NCBI RefSeq assembly: GCF_000613725.1
Contig: NZ_BAJN01000013.1
Span: 19,873-83,872, forward strand
From: Hoylesella pleuritidis JCM 14110
GTDB taxonomy: Bacteria > Bacteroidota > Bacteroidia > Bacteroidales > Bacteroidaceae
Reading direction: 5' to 3'
DNA: 64,000 nucleotides
Position numbers and translations under genes: made by a program. The notes under the pieces were generated by a model, which worked only from the letters and a program-made list of their open reading frames with translations, was not told the origin of the DNA and did no database searches. Positions 10,049 through 20,517 of this stretch are shown piece by piece. Positions within the stretch are counted from its first letter, which is position 1. Each line of letters begins with the position of its first letter.

Positions 10049-12901
10049 TTATTTCTTGATAAAGGTGTGTTTGCTCGTAACGCGGTCGGTTTTCAGTAGC
10101 AGGTAATATGTGCCGGGGGCGAGGCGATCGATGCCCAGAGTTATTTCGTGCGTCTTGGCGTCGGGCTCTATCGTTTCGTCGATCAGTTTCTGCCCGCGCA
10201 ACGAAGTTACGATCGCTTTCACTTGCCGAACGCCGCTACGCATCAGGGCTTTGATGTAGCTGTGAGCCGGAACGGGATAAACAGCGTTGGTGTCGGGTGC
10301 ATTAGCTCCAGTAACGATTACTTGAATGGTGGTCGAAGTAGATTTCACCCCATCGGTAACCGTGATGGTAACGGTGGCCGTACCTCGCTTGCCAGGCGTG
10401 AGGCGTAACTTGGTACCAGTGATTTCGGCTTTCGCTATGGTCGCATTGTTGGTGCTTGCGCTGAAGCTTAGGGTGTGATGGGGCATTGCGTCGAAAATCT
10501 GGGCAAGGTCGATCTCTACAGCTTTATCGTTCTCGAAAAGCGAAACGTCAGCTAGTTTTTTAGTCTTCGTAGGAGCCTTGTGCGATATTACCTCGTAGGC
10601 TATCTTGCGCGTGGTTTTCCCGCCGAGCTGGTCGGTTAGTGTAATGTCGAATTCGTACTTACGGCGTGCCTACTTTGATGAGAAGATCGAATCCGTTGAC
10701 AACGCGCCTAAACTCTACGCCGCTGGGCAGCTGCGTCGTGGTGTAAGTCCAGGTGTGGTTGTCGGCGTCGACCACTGGCAACAGTTTGTGGTAATAGGGC
10801 TGCGTGTCGAGCAATTTCAGATTGTCTTCGACCATCGCCGTGAACTCGGGCGCGTGATTGAGTCGGGTGCGGAATGTTTTCTCTGCAGTGCGAGATTGGT
10901 TCCCGAATCGATCTCGTGCCGTAACCTTTACGATGTATTCTTGGTCGGTTTCGAGATCGGTAAATTCATATTCCATACCCTCACCCAGGCTTTTGTTGTA
11001 CGAAAAAGCAGTGGTCGTTTGTACAGGTTTGGATGGATCGACCTTTTTGTAGAGCGCAATGTCGTAGGCAAAAGCCGTTTTCTCGGCGTTGAGCGCATCG
11101 GCATCGACCGTTACTTGCCAGCTGATTTTGGCATCGTAATACCCCTTGGTGGGGTGGGTACTATAGTCTTCTACCTCGATTGTGGGCGCGTCAGGGCTCT
11201 GCGTCTCAGCATCAGACAGGGCGAAGTTGGCATCGATATATCCTACCCCCATCTTGCCAACCAGGTTAGCCTCGGGCCTCGCAAGATAAGGCTGCTGGCT
11301 TTTACGGCCGAGAGGATTCGGCTGCGGAGATTTTCGTTGGTGAAATTAGGATTGTCTTTACCGAATTTCGAAACGATGAGCGCGGCGATACCCGTAACGT
11401 GCGGCGTGGCCATCGATGTGCCTTGAGCGTAAGCGTAGTTGTTATCGGAAGGCAAAGTGAAGTCGGTATTGGGATAGGGGCCGGTCTTCATCGTGTAGTA
11501 TGCTTTAGGCACGGTACTTAGGATTCCTTTCGGCACCTCTTGACTCTCGGTGGTTCCGCCTGGTGCCAATATATCTACCCATGGGCCTTTGTTCATATAG
11601 TCGGTAGGGATGCCGGTGCTACTAAAAGCGCCTACAGCCACTACGCGTTCGTATGATGCGGGAATCATCTCAATATCGTTCTGACTGTCGTTACCCGAGG
11701 CAAAAAATACCAGTCCGCCTTTCATATACGAACCGAGCTTTTTCTTTCCAGTGGGGTCACAGCCCGCATAGTCGGTAAAATAATCGATTCCTTCTTTCAA
11801 CAACGCAAATTGCGATTTGAAGAGTTTGTGGAAGTACTCGTTGTTGAGATGCTTCTTCCGATCGAAAGCATATCCCCACGAGCAGTTGCATACGAGGGCA
11901 CCGTTTTCGGCAGCAAACTCGAAAGCCTTGGCAATAGCTGCCGAAGTAGCCACTTCGTTAGCAGCATCGTCTCGGCCGTAGATTTCGCAGCTCATCAGTC
12001 GTACGCCCGAATTGGCTTGACCGTTTCCGCCAGCCACACCACTGATGCCAACACCATTGTTATTTCTCGCAGCAATAGTACCGGCCACATGTGTACCGTG
12101 GGCTCCGGGAATGATCACATTAGGATCGCCTTGGCCACTCTCGGCATACCAGAAGTTTCGGCCGTGTATTTCTGCGCCTGTGGCTTTGTCGGTACCTTTC
12201 CAAGCAGAGGCAGCCAGGTCTTCGTGGTTGAAATCAATACCCGAATCCATTACGGCTACCACTACGTTAGGGTCGCCAGTCTCTTTCTGCCAAGCAGGGA
12301 AAAGATCGATGTCTGCCCCCTCTTTAAACCAGCCATAACTCTCGATGGTGGTCATATAGTGCCACTGGTACTTTAGGTAGGGATCATTGAAACCGAGATA
12401 TCCCTGGCCGTCGTTGGCCGAAAGGAGTTTGCTTGGATCGATCGGTGCCCGACTGGCTGGTCGGTAACTCACCTTTGCAGGAACTATCTCTACGTTTCCG
12501 TGTGCTTTTTCTATGGCCGGATCTTTTCGAAGTTCGTCTAGAACCTGATTCACATCCTTACTCTTATCAAACCTCACGACAAACCAGCGATCGAGTCCGC
12601 GACTTCTTTTCAAGTCGGCGTATTCGGTTGTCATATCGAAGACTTGTTCTACCTTGATTTCTGTATCATCAAAAACTTTGGCACGGGTAAGATGCTCTGT
12701 TGCTGCGCGAGTTGTAATTTCAGGGCTCGCTTTAAGTTTGATAAAAGCCATTCCCGGTTGTAGGGGAAGTTCGTCTATCGCCTGATTACCGGTATGATTT
12801 GGCTCGGTTCCTACCGACAGCAAATTGTCGTCGTGGCAAGCCGAAAACAAGCAGACAGATATGAATGAGCAGACAAGTGCTCTGTATAATGATTTTTTCA
12901 T
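10049..12901 (-). CDS. S8 subtilisin-like serine peptidase, lipoprotein, with type IX C-terminal domain (two frameshifts)
   Basis: About 950-residue secreted peptidase in three reading frames. Frame 1 (12901 to about 11300): lipobox FSAC (Cys22), an inhibitor-type prodomain (about 45-140), then the S8 domain with catalytic Asp219 (VMDSGID), His268 (GAHGTHVAG) and Ser495 (GTSMATPH), and Asn403 in ASGND. Frame 2 (about 11300-10665): the end of the catalytic domain and a fibronectin-III-like region (ISWQVTVDADAL; EYIVKVTARDRFG). Frame 3 (about 10665-10049): a beta domain and a C-terminal domain of type A (VYPVPAHSYIKAL ... LAPGTYYLLLKTD). The first shift, at an A4 run near 11300, fits one lost base; the second, near 10665, fits one extra or two lost bases. 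It lies in the SusCD locus, suggesting protein or peptide processing at the cell surface. Confidence 0.85.
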
Positions 12902-12914
12902 ACGTGTCGAGATT

Positions 12915-14636
12915 CTATAAATTAAAACGTTTCTTGATAATGTCTACGTAATGTTTGCTCTTATAGTAAGAGACAACCGTGCGAGTGCTCTGCGGTCGCA
13001 TATCGATGAGGTCTTCTTCACCACGGTAGAAAGTAACATATCCGCTGTCGTCTTCGCGTACAAATCCGTATCCTTTCTGCTCAAGAGCAATTCTTACATT
13101 TCTTCGTAGCTTGGTAACATAGTATTCCCACACACCGGGTTCGCCTTCCAGTTTCCGCTCATAAAATAAGTCGCCACCGGTATAAAACACTTGGCATAGA
13201 CCCACAGTTCCGCTATATTCGGCGTCGCCCCTTAAACCGGCATCAATATCATCTTTGGTTACTCCTTGCCAGTTGAAATAGTAAATAACATAGGCCAGTG
13301 AGCCTGCGTCGTTGCTAGGATTCTCGGGTACAAACAACAGCTTAGAATACTTGCAAAGTGGGTCTTGAATTTCGGTAGTTACTTGCTCCGAATTGAACTC
13401 GTTGTGATAATCGGGTTTCATTCCGCGTTTCTTTTCAAACTCGATGATTTGTTCTAGTTTGAATTTCTTGTCGTTCAGATGTTGTGAACCACCGATGGGA
13501 AAACTACTTATGGAACCATCGGTGAGTCGCAATTCGTTTGGCGACTCGATATATTTCATACAAGCACTCTTGAAGAGGCCTCCGCCCATCCAAGAATAAT
13601 TTTCAACTGCGTTGTATATATGCAATAGTCGAGTCTTTTCGTTTTCCTCGCAATAGAATTCCGTTTCATCTTCATTGCGTTGCTTATTTCCCTGTTTGAA
13701 ATTATTCTGGGTTAGCCAAGATTCGAGAGATTCTTTCTTAAACGTTTCTCCTTTGGGAGCCTTTAGCCAAGCCGTGTTGATAATCCCTGTGTAATAATTG
13801 CGACTATAAAGGATATGCGGGGCTTGTTCTCCGGGAGAGTGGAAAACATAATACATCTTTTCTTGTTCTACATTGTAGGGCAACAAGAAATCTCGCTCAA
13901 AAGCTAAATCACGAATGTTGTTTCTTTCACCTTCCAAGGCAACGACACGATCTAGTTTGAAATTGTCGAAATCCCAAACTGGCAGTTGGAACTGTACATA
14001 TCCATTTTGCACCACGTTGAGCAAATAATACTTATTACCGTTGGTGAGAAACAGTTTTTCGTTTCTGCTGGTTTGTGCCCACTCGCTGTTACGGTTGATG
14101 GCTGTGAGATTGAGTAAGAGTTTGTGTTCTTTGAGGTTCACCTCGTAACTGAGCCAGCTATTTTTTTCTTTATTCACCTGCTCCACCCGCCAATTATCGG
14201 TATTGGTAATTACGTTGAGTGCGATAGCCGTATGTGCCTCGTGATTGTATACTGCTGTTCCATTGCTTCCTTCGATAGAGATGTACGGAGCTGTACCAAA
14301 TTGTGTTACTGTTATAGAATATTTTCCAGTCACAGTATTAAGAGTAATTTGGGTTTGGCGCTCGTCCGACAAATTGTTTGCCTGTGCAGCAACTACCAGT
14401 TTGCCATCTTTTTTCTCTACGGTTAGCCATCGGCCGTAAGATCCTTGATCTACGCTCCATTTTCCTGAGAGCGTAGTAAACGCTACGACTTTGGTTTCTC
14501 CTTCTTGTTTGAGAGTGATAGTTTCTGCCGCATCAACAACGACATCCGATGTGCCGTCTAATATCAAATCCTTTTGGCAAGCGCTCATCAACATTGCGAC
14601 GATGAGAAATGCCAGTATTCTAAGTTTTTTATACAT
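12915..14636 (-). CDS. BACON-domain surface lipoprotein
   Basis: 573-residue lipoprotein starting at ATG 14636 (MYKKLRILAFLIVAMLMSAC; lipobox Cys20). The longer reading from 14678 would overlap the end of susD. Two tandem BACON-type beta-sandwich domains follow, at about residues 35-120 (GKWSVDQGSYGRWLTVEKK ... ITVTQFG) and 120-215 (NWRVEQVNKEKNSWLSYEV ... LNVVQNG). The C-terminal 350 residues are not recognised and are rich in Tyr and Trp. It lies 29 bp after susD and 13 bp before the S8 peptidase, so it probably acts as the surface-exposed binding lipoprotein of this locus. BACON domains are often attached to glycan or mucin-binding proteins, but the ligand here is unknown. Confidence 0.75.
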   Translation of the reverse strand: MYKKLRILAFLIVAMLMSACQKDLILDGTSDVVVDAAETITLKQEGETKVVAFTTLSGKWSVDQGSYGRWLTVEKKDGKLVVAAQANNLSDERQTQITLNTVTGKYSITVTQFGTAPYISIEGSNGTAVYNHEAHTAIALNVITNTDNWRVEQVNKEKNSWLSYEVNLKEHKLLLNLTAINRNSEWAQTSRNEKLFLTNGNKYYLLNVVQNGYVQFQLPVWDFDNFKLDRVVALEGERNNIRDLAFERDFLLPYNVEQEKMYYVFHSPGEQAPHILYSRNYYTGIINTAWLKAPKGETFKKESLESWLTQNNFKQGNKQRNEDETEFYCEENEKTRLLHIYNAVENYSWMGGGLFKSACMKYIESPNELRLTDGSISSFPIGGSQHLNDKKFKLEQIIEFEKKRGMKPDYHNEFNSEQVTTEIQDPLCKYSKLLFVPENPSNDAGSLAYVIYYFNWQGVTKDDIDAGLRGDAEYSGTVGLCQVFYTGGDLFYERKLEGEPGVWEYYVTKLRRNVRIALEQKGYGFVREDDSGYVTFYRGEEDLIDMRPQSTRTVVSYYKSKHYVDIIKKRFNL

Positions 14637-14665
14637 AGAGCAATATTTTAGTTTCATAAAACAGA

Positions 14666-16278
14666 CTATTTGTCCCAACCTGCATTCTGCTTGATTTTCT
14701 TGTTTATGGTAATTTCATTCTTGGGGAACGGCCATACAAACCTATAATTGTCTGCTCGAATATTCATCGTTTCTCTAAACCCGGCAGCATAGAAAGAGCT
14801 CGGCACTTGGTAGTAACCTTTTGCACCTTGGTGTGAGCGTCGACCTATGCCTTGTTTCCAGCGACGCAGATCCCAAAGGCGGAAGCTTCAAAGGCCAGTT
14901 CACGGGCACGCTCGTTCTTTATCTCTTCGTAAAGCGCTTCTCCATCCAACGTAGTAACGGGCATTCCGCGTGAAATGCGAAGCGTATTGAGGTATTCCTT
15001 TGCGGCATCCAAGCGGTTCAGCTTATGGGCTGCCTCGGCTGCGATGAGATATTGCTCGGCAATACGGAAAGGTTTGGGTGCTTGGTTCCCGTTCGGAACA
15101 TAACCTCCCCAATGTGTGCTGTTAAGTGTAGCGTAATTGGGATTACCTTTGAATTTAGATATTACATAAAGCTCTGTAGAATTATTCACATCACTGACCG
15201 TTGTCTTCACAAATTCAAAGAGCGACAAGGCACGGTGATCGGTTTCTGTTGCGAAGAGCGTATTCATCACCTCTTTCGTAGCTACATAAGGCGGTTTGTT
15301 GTAGTCGCCGACTCTGCTTGGTACACCTGCACCATCCCAATGAGTGGTGGTAGACAAGTCGGCACCATAAAGATTGGTAACTGTGGGGATTTCATTTTCT
15401 TTTGCTACATAAGGTTGCCAAATCTGTTCTACACCGCTATCATAAAACCACATTTGGGCAAAAGTGTCTTCGCGAGGATCTATCTTCTGCTGACTATTTA
15501 GTTTTGCTTTATATGCCGTTATCAGAGGATAAATGCCTTTGTCGATGAGTTGCTTAGCTTCGGCAAACGCCTTTTCCATATCACCTATATAAAGGTATAC
15601 GCGTGCACGCAATGCCCTTACGGCATCGGCACTTATTTCCGTATTTCCAGCTTTCGTAGAAACGTCGGTTAACAGTGTTTCGGCCTCTTGCAAATCCTTT
15701 AGTATTTGTTTGTAAGTTTCGCGGTTCGTAGCACGTCCCGGTTTTTCCAATGGTTTAGGGATAAGTGCCAGTGGTATGCCCAGAGTTTTATCTGCCGTAC
15801 TCTCCTCGTAGGGTTCTCCCCACCGTAGGGCAAGATTAAAGTGATAGAATGCGCGTGCAAAATAGGCGTCTCCCAAGTAATGGTTACGATTGGGTTTCTC
15901 CTCTTCTCCCACTTGCAAACGTGGTAGTAACTCTATTACCACGTTAGCGTCTACTAAGGCTGCATAATAAGAATGGTAAATCTCTTGTATCACATTGCTT
16001 TCGGGCAATAAAGTCCAGCCGTGAAAATCAGCGTAGAGACTGTTGAAAGCAGCATGGGCATTGAGCATATCGGCTTGGGCTTCTTGGGGCAGTACATAGC
16101 CTCCACCAAATTTACCACGCAAGGTAGAATAAATACCGTTATCCCATTTCTTAGCATCTTGCATATTTCTGAAAGAGTCTTCATAATTGATATAGTCGGC
16201 TGGTTCGCGATCTAAGTCACACCCCTGTACCACTGTTACCAATAGCAATGCGAAAAATAATATCTTACTCGTTTTCAT
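14666..16278 (-). CDS. SusD/RagB-family nutrient-binding lipoprotein (one frameshift)
   Basis: About 537-residue outer-membrane lipoprotein that forms the lid on its SusC partner. Lipobox VVQGC (Cys20). The SusD helical/TPR fold is visible in ARAFYHFNLALRWGEPY (about 150), the ADAVRALRARVYLYIGDMEKAF repeat region, and RIAEQYLIAAEAAHKLNR with RGMPVTTL near the end. The frame breaks near 14885, at ELAFE; with one base restored it continues as GFRLWDLRRWKQG ... NAGWDK to a TAG at 14666, giving the normal SusD C-terminus. The true stop lies 29 bp before the BACON lipoprotein start. Locus context suggests a RagAB-like peptide or protein-derived substrate, but glycans are not excluded. Confidence 0.9.
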
Positions 16279-16305
16279 ATATCTATCAAAATGTGTTATA
16301 ACTGG

Positions 16306-19305
16306 TTATAAACCTATTTCTACGCCGAAGCTTACCTGTTTGGTGTTGGGATTAACGCCATAGGATATACTGCGGTTAATCTCGGGATCAATACCCCTAA
16401 ACTTCGTAAAGGTAAGCAGGTTTCTGCCTGTAAAGAAGAGTTTGACCGACCGCACAACCTTTTGTCTTCCCAAAGCCTTGCGAGGCAAATCGTAACCAAG
16501 CGTGAAGTTTTTAAGCCGCATGAAAGAGGCATTCTCTAACATTTTAGAGTCAAGGTAGGTACTTTGATGATTGTCTTTCCGAACCCATTCAAGAGATGGA
16601 AATTCGGCATTGTCGCCCTCTTTCTTCCAATAGTCGAAGAGCCTACGCGAACCGTTGAAGTTGCTTTCGCGATCGCGAATATAGTAGTCGTTCTCATAGC
16701 GTTGCTTATCCATCGAAAGCATGTGTTTGCCAAGGGCGAAGAAGAAATCGGCATTCACGTAGAACCCTTTCCAATATGCCGATATGCCCCAACCGCCGGT
16801 AACGGGTGTATAGGCGTTGACGCCTGAGTTTTGCTCTAAAGAGCTGGTATATTCTGTTGCCACATCGCTATCGTCGCGCCTTGTTTGTCCGATATCCGTA
16901 CCGGGCTTATACCATTCGGGAACACCGTTCTTGGGGTTCACTCCCTTATAAAGCGGAACCATAAATGTAACGGGCTTACCTACGATATAACCAAGTTGAG
17001 ACCCCGGCTCGTACCAATGATCGCGACCCTCGAAGAGTTCTAACACCTTATCACGGTTGTAGTTGAAGTTGGCATTGGTAGATACACCCCAGTCTTTACC
17101 TCTCAAGATATCTACATTCAGCTGACAGTCAATACCGTGATTGAGATATCTGCCCACATTTTCATACCGAGTAACATAACCGAGGCTCCCTGTGGGTAAA
17201 CCGGAGCTGTAAGACAAGGGAACTTCGAAGAGCATATCGCTCGTAATACGATTGTAGTATTCCAGGTTTACATCTATTCTGTTAAACATACGCGCTTTTA
17301 CTCCGATAGTAAGTTTGCTTTGCCGTTCCCATCCTAAGTTAGGGTTACCGTCGCTGATAAATCCCATACTCATTTTGCCCATCTTTTGGCCTACTTTCCC
17401 CACGTAAGCTGCTGTGCTGTAAGGCGGGATAGACGAGTTACCCTGTGTTCCGTAGCTGCCTTTTACATCGAAAGCATTGAGCCATGTTGCATTTTTAAGG
17501 AAGCGTTCTTCCTTGGCTTTCCACAAGAGCCCAACCGACCAAAACAGTCCGTTACGCTTGTTCTTCCCAAAACGCGAAGAGGCATCGTTGCGTAAAACAA
17601 GGTCTACAAAATATTTCTCTGCATAATCATAAGATATCTGTGTAAAGAACGACAAGAAAGCGTAGCCCGTTTCTTCTTCGCTCACGGCATAGTTTCGTGT
17701 TACGTTGTTGAGCAGATAAAGCCGATCATCGAGCAATCCGGAGCCACTTGCCGAAAAGCCATCGTCTTTATAATCGATATACTCGTGCCCGAGCAATGTA
17801 GTGAGATGATGATCGCCGAAAGCCATTTTGTAGGTTGCCGTATTGGTAACAGTAATATTAGAGGCCTTGGAAAAACCGCGCGACGAGCTACCGTTGCCAT
17901 AAGCACGATAATAGCTGGGCAACGTACGCGAACGGTTGGTACCGTAGTCGAGCTCCAAACCTACCATCGAACGAATCGTAAAGTCTTTCAGTGGTGTAAG
18001 AGTAAGGCTACCGTTGGTAGACAGAATGAAAGCATTCGACCGAGCGGGATTGGTAGAGATAACGTGCCGCGGGGTTGCGATATCAAGCAGCGGTACGCGC
18101 TCTAATTCCTGCCCCGTATTAGGATCGTAGGGAGAAGCGAAAGGAGCGTTCATTGCTGCCAAACCTCCACCCACTGCATTATTATTGCCGAAAGGCGACA
18201 GACGTGTATCGTCGTAAGACACCTGTGTGTTGATGTTGGCGCGCACCCAGTCGTTAAGCTTTGCTCCGAGGTTCATTCGCCCGAAAGCTTTCTTATAGCC
18301 CGACCCCATACGCAAACCGTCTTGACTAAGCGCACCGCCCGAGAAATAGTAGTTGACCGTGTTTGTGCCACCCGACACAGATATATCGGCCGTATACATC
18401 GGAGCCGGCTGATATACGTATTTATACCATTGGAAATCTGTTTCTTTGAAATACTTTTCTTTCAGCTGTGCTATTTCGGTTGCGCTATATATTCCTGTTT
18501 CCTGATAATAGCGAAGCAGTTCGGGGCCGCTCATCAATTGGTCGAAATAATCGGTATTGGCCAGCGACGAAACCGCATATTGTGCACGAATATTGATGCT
18601 GGCCCGCATCTCCGATTTCCCTCTTTTGGTGGTGACATACATCACTCCGTTGGCTGCCCGAGCTCCATAGATAGAGGTAGCGGCGGCATCTTTCAAGAAT
18701 TGTACGCTCTCGATGTCGTTGGGGTTCATTGCTTGTAAAACGCCCATGCTCACCTGCATACCGTCTAAGATAACCAAAAGCCCCGTGCCAGCACCGAGCG
18801 AACCTTGCCCGTGCAAGGCCATCGACAACTTTGAAGAGGGCTCGCCCGACGACGAAAACACCTGCAATCCACTCACCTTGCCTTGTACGGCGTCGAGCGG
18901 ATTGGCTACGGGTTTCATTGCAAGATCTTTGGCACCCACTTTCACTACTGAAGCAGAGGTATTGGCTACCTTACGTTCCATATAGCCCACAACTACCACG
19001 TCATTGAGCATAAGATCAGCCGGTTCCAGTTTCACATTCATCTCAGGCTTGGCCGTTAACTCCCGACTGGTATAGCCCATAAAGCTGAATGTAAGTTTCT
19101 CGCCTACTTTAACCTTAATTGAGAACTTACCGTCTACGTTAGATACTGTACCCGTTTTGGGTGCTGACTTGGGAATTATGCTCACTCCAGGCAACACGTC
19201 TCCATTTTCATCGGTGACGATTCCCTTAACGGTGATAGTTTGGCCTAAGGTGGAAATAACTCCTAAAAATAAACAAAGGGCAAACATCCAAATTCTTCTT
19301 TTCAT
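16306..19305 (-). CDS. SusC/RagA-family TonB-dependent outer-membrane transporter
   Basis: 999-residue importer, intact. Signal peptide to about residue 21 (STLGQ|TITVKG). A CarboxypepD-regulatory-like domain follows (about 24-105: VKGIVTDENGDVLPGVSIIPK ... FSFMGYTSRE), then the TonB-box-like region DVVVVGYMERK, the plug (about 115-230: SIYGARAANGVMYVTTKRG) and a 22-strand barrel ending VSFGVEIGL. It is the first gene of the 9095-19305 transcription unit, 27 bp upstream of susD. The leader of about 130 nt after the promoter, and the phased TTCC/GGAA array further upstream, suggest regulated expression. Confidence 0.95.
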   Translation of the reverse strand: MKRRIWMFALCLFLGVISTLGQTITVKGIVTDENGDVLPGVSIIPKSAPKTGTVSNVDGKFSIKVKVGEKLTFSFMGYTSRELTAKPEMNVKLEPADLMLNDVVVVGYMERKVANTSASVVKVGAKDLAMKPVANPLDAVQGKVSGLQVFSSSGEPSSKLSMALHGQGSLGAGTGLLVILDGMQVSMGVLQAMNPNDIESVQFLKDAAATSIYGARAANGVMYVTTKRGKSEMRASINIRAQYAVSSLANTDYFDQLMSGPELLRYYQETGIYSATEIAQLKEKYFKETDFQWYKYVYQPAPMYTADISVSGGTNTVNYYFSGGALSQDGLRMGSGYKKAFGRMNLGAKLNDWVRANINTQVSYDDTRLSPFGNNNAVGGGLAAMNAPFASPYDPNTGQELERVPLLDIATPRHVISTNPARSNAFILSTNGSLTLTPLKDFTIRSMVGLELDYGTNRSRTLPSYYRAYGNGSSSRGFSKASNITVTNTATYKMAFGDHHLTTLLGHEYIDYKDDGFSASGSGLLDDRLYLLNNVTRNYAVSEEETGYAFLSFFTQISYDYAEKYFVDLVLRNDASSRFGKNKRNGLFWSVGLLWKAKEERFLKNATWLNAFDVKGSYGTQGNSSIPPYSTAAYVGKVGQKMGKMSMGFISDGNPNLGWERQSKLTIGVKARMFNRIDVNLEYYNRITSDMLFEVPLSYSSGLPTGSLGYVTRYENVGRYLNHGIDCQLNVDILRGKDWGVSTNANFNYNRDKVLELFEGRDHWYEPGSQLGYIVGKPVTFMVPLYKGVNPKNGVPEWYKPGTDIGQTRRDDSDVATEYTSSLEQNSGVNAYTPVTGGWGISAYWKGFYVNADFFFALGKHMLSMDKQRYENDYYIRDRESNFNGSRRLFDYWKKEGDNAEFPSLEWVRKDNHQSTYLDSKMLENASFMRLKNFTLGYDLPRKALGRQKVVRSVKLFFTGRNLLTFTKFRGIDPEINRSISYGVNPNTKQVSFGVEIGL

Positions 19306-19440
19306 AAATTGATAATATAGGTTATTTTAATTTCTTCGTACAGTTTAAATACTATCAACCAATGGTAAAAGGCGTATTTCTATTTCGTTAAGCGTTTTTA
19401 GTTTGTTATGGTTATTCAGTAGTTAGGAGAAAAACTTCTG

Positions 19441-19472
19441 CAAATATATACAATATTTTATAAACTATACAA
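19441..19472 (-). promoter_or_regulatory. Promoter of the susC-susD-peptidase locus
   Basis: On the minus strand: TTG (19472-19470), 21 bp, TATATTTG (19448-19441), matching the Bacteroidota -33/-7 consensus. The expected start near 19435 leaves an untranslated leader of about 130 nt before susC. Confidence 0.65.
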
Positions 19473-19760
19473 TAAAATAGAACAGAATTTTAATCCGTAC
19501 GCTACTTTTTTTTATTTATTAACTCACGTCTTACCGTTCATAACCATCTCAGACTGACGAAACATTCACTTCCCAAAGTTTCCCAAGTTTTATATAAGTT
19601 TTCTTGAATACTAAAATTAAATATAAAGAGGAACAGTAGCGATATATTAAGTCTTGTTATATAGGCAGATCTGACGCATTAGAAATTTTCTCCTTATTTT
19701 ATTTATCCCTTTCATAGGAAAATCTTATTTTATACCCCAGTTTGGGATAAAAAAGTTGTT

Positions 19761-20010
19761 TTCCTGCCGGCGGAACAAACTTTTCCGTTTTTCGTTTCTC
19801 AATCTGCGGAAACCGATCGAAAAAATACTTTTTTCCTTTGTTTCCATCTGGAATCGTCCATAAATCTTTATTTTTCTTCTGATTCCATCGGAAACAGCAA
19901 ACAAATTTAAATATATTTACACTTTCCTAATGGAAAGAAGAAATCTATTTTTGTTTATTTGCACTTCCCGATAGAAAGAGAGAAAATATATCTTATTTAT
20001 TAACGCTTCC
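19761..20010. repeat. 41-bp-period array of TTCC..GGAA palindromic sites
   Basis: TTCC half-sites fall at 19842, 19883, 19924, 19965 and 20007 (spacing 41, 41, 41, 42). Most are followed by a GGAA/GAAA half-site 3-4 bp later (TTCC-ATCT-GGAA, TTCC-ATC-GGAAA, TTCC-TAAT-GGAAA, TTCC-CGAT-AGAAA). Weaker members appear upstream: TTCC-N7-GGAA at 19761-19775 and a GGAAA half-site at 19808. The spacers are T-rich and related (TATTTTT.TTTATTT.CAC). The period is about four helical turns, so the sites face one side of the DNA. The array lies roughly 310-560 bp upstream of the susC promoter in an otherwise gene-free 1.1-kb region (19306-20456). Confidence 0.7.
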
Positions 20011-20456
20011 TTGTCGTCTTGAGAATGTTAGTATATCCAACTTATTTTTATTTATTTCACTCATACCATTATGAGTATTGAGTGTCCTTTTTTAATTGCA
20101 AGTTATATCTTCCCAGCATATTTGTCGTATAATTAGGTATGCTTAGTTCAGAATATTCTTTATAGATAGGTAAAGGGCCAGTTAAGATGAGTCTTTATTG
20201 AGCGTCTTGCCGTTCTTAATCTCCTATGCGTATAAACTATTTTACCAGAAATCAAAATCGTTCTTTCCTCTATAAGAGTTCTTCCAATCATCACACCATT
20301 TACAGAAAGTAGAAATGTAATTCTTTAATATTTCGGAGAACAAGTATGGATTCCGAGAGAACAGGGGGCTTGTCGAATACAAAATAAAAAGGACGATGAC
20401 AGGTTGGACAGATAAAATCGTTTTCGTGCGTTTTTCTATCAAATACAAAATAAAAG

Positions 20457-20507
20457 ACCGCAGACAACAGAGATTTCCAAAAGCGGAAAGCCAGTGTTGT
20501 CTGCGGT
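20457..20507 (-). terminator. Intrinsic terminator of thrS
   Basis: A perfect 12-bp stem, ACCGCAGACAAC (20457-20468) with GTTGTCTGCGGT (20496-20507), has an inner TTTCC/GGAAA stem. On the minus strand it is followed by CTTTTATTTTG. It begins 11 bp after the thrS stop, so thrS transcription ends here rather than running into infC. Confidence 0.85.
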
Positions 20508-20517
20508 TCATGGACTA

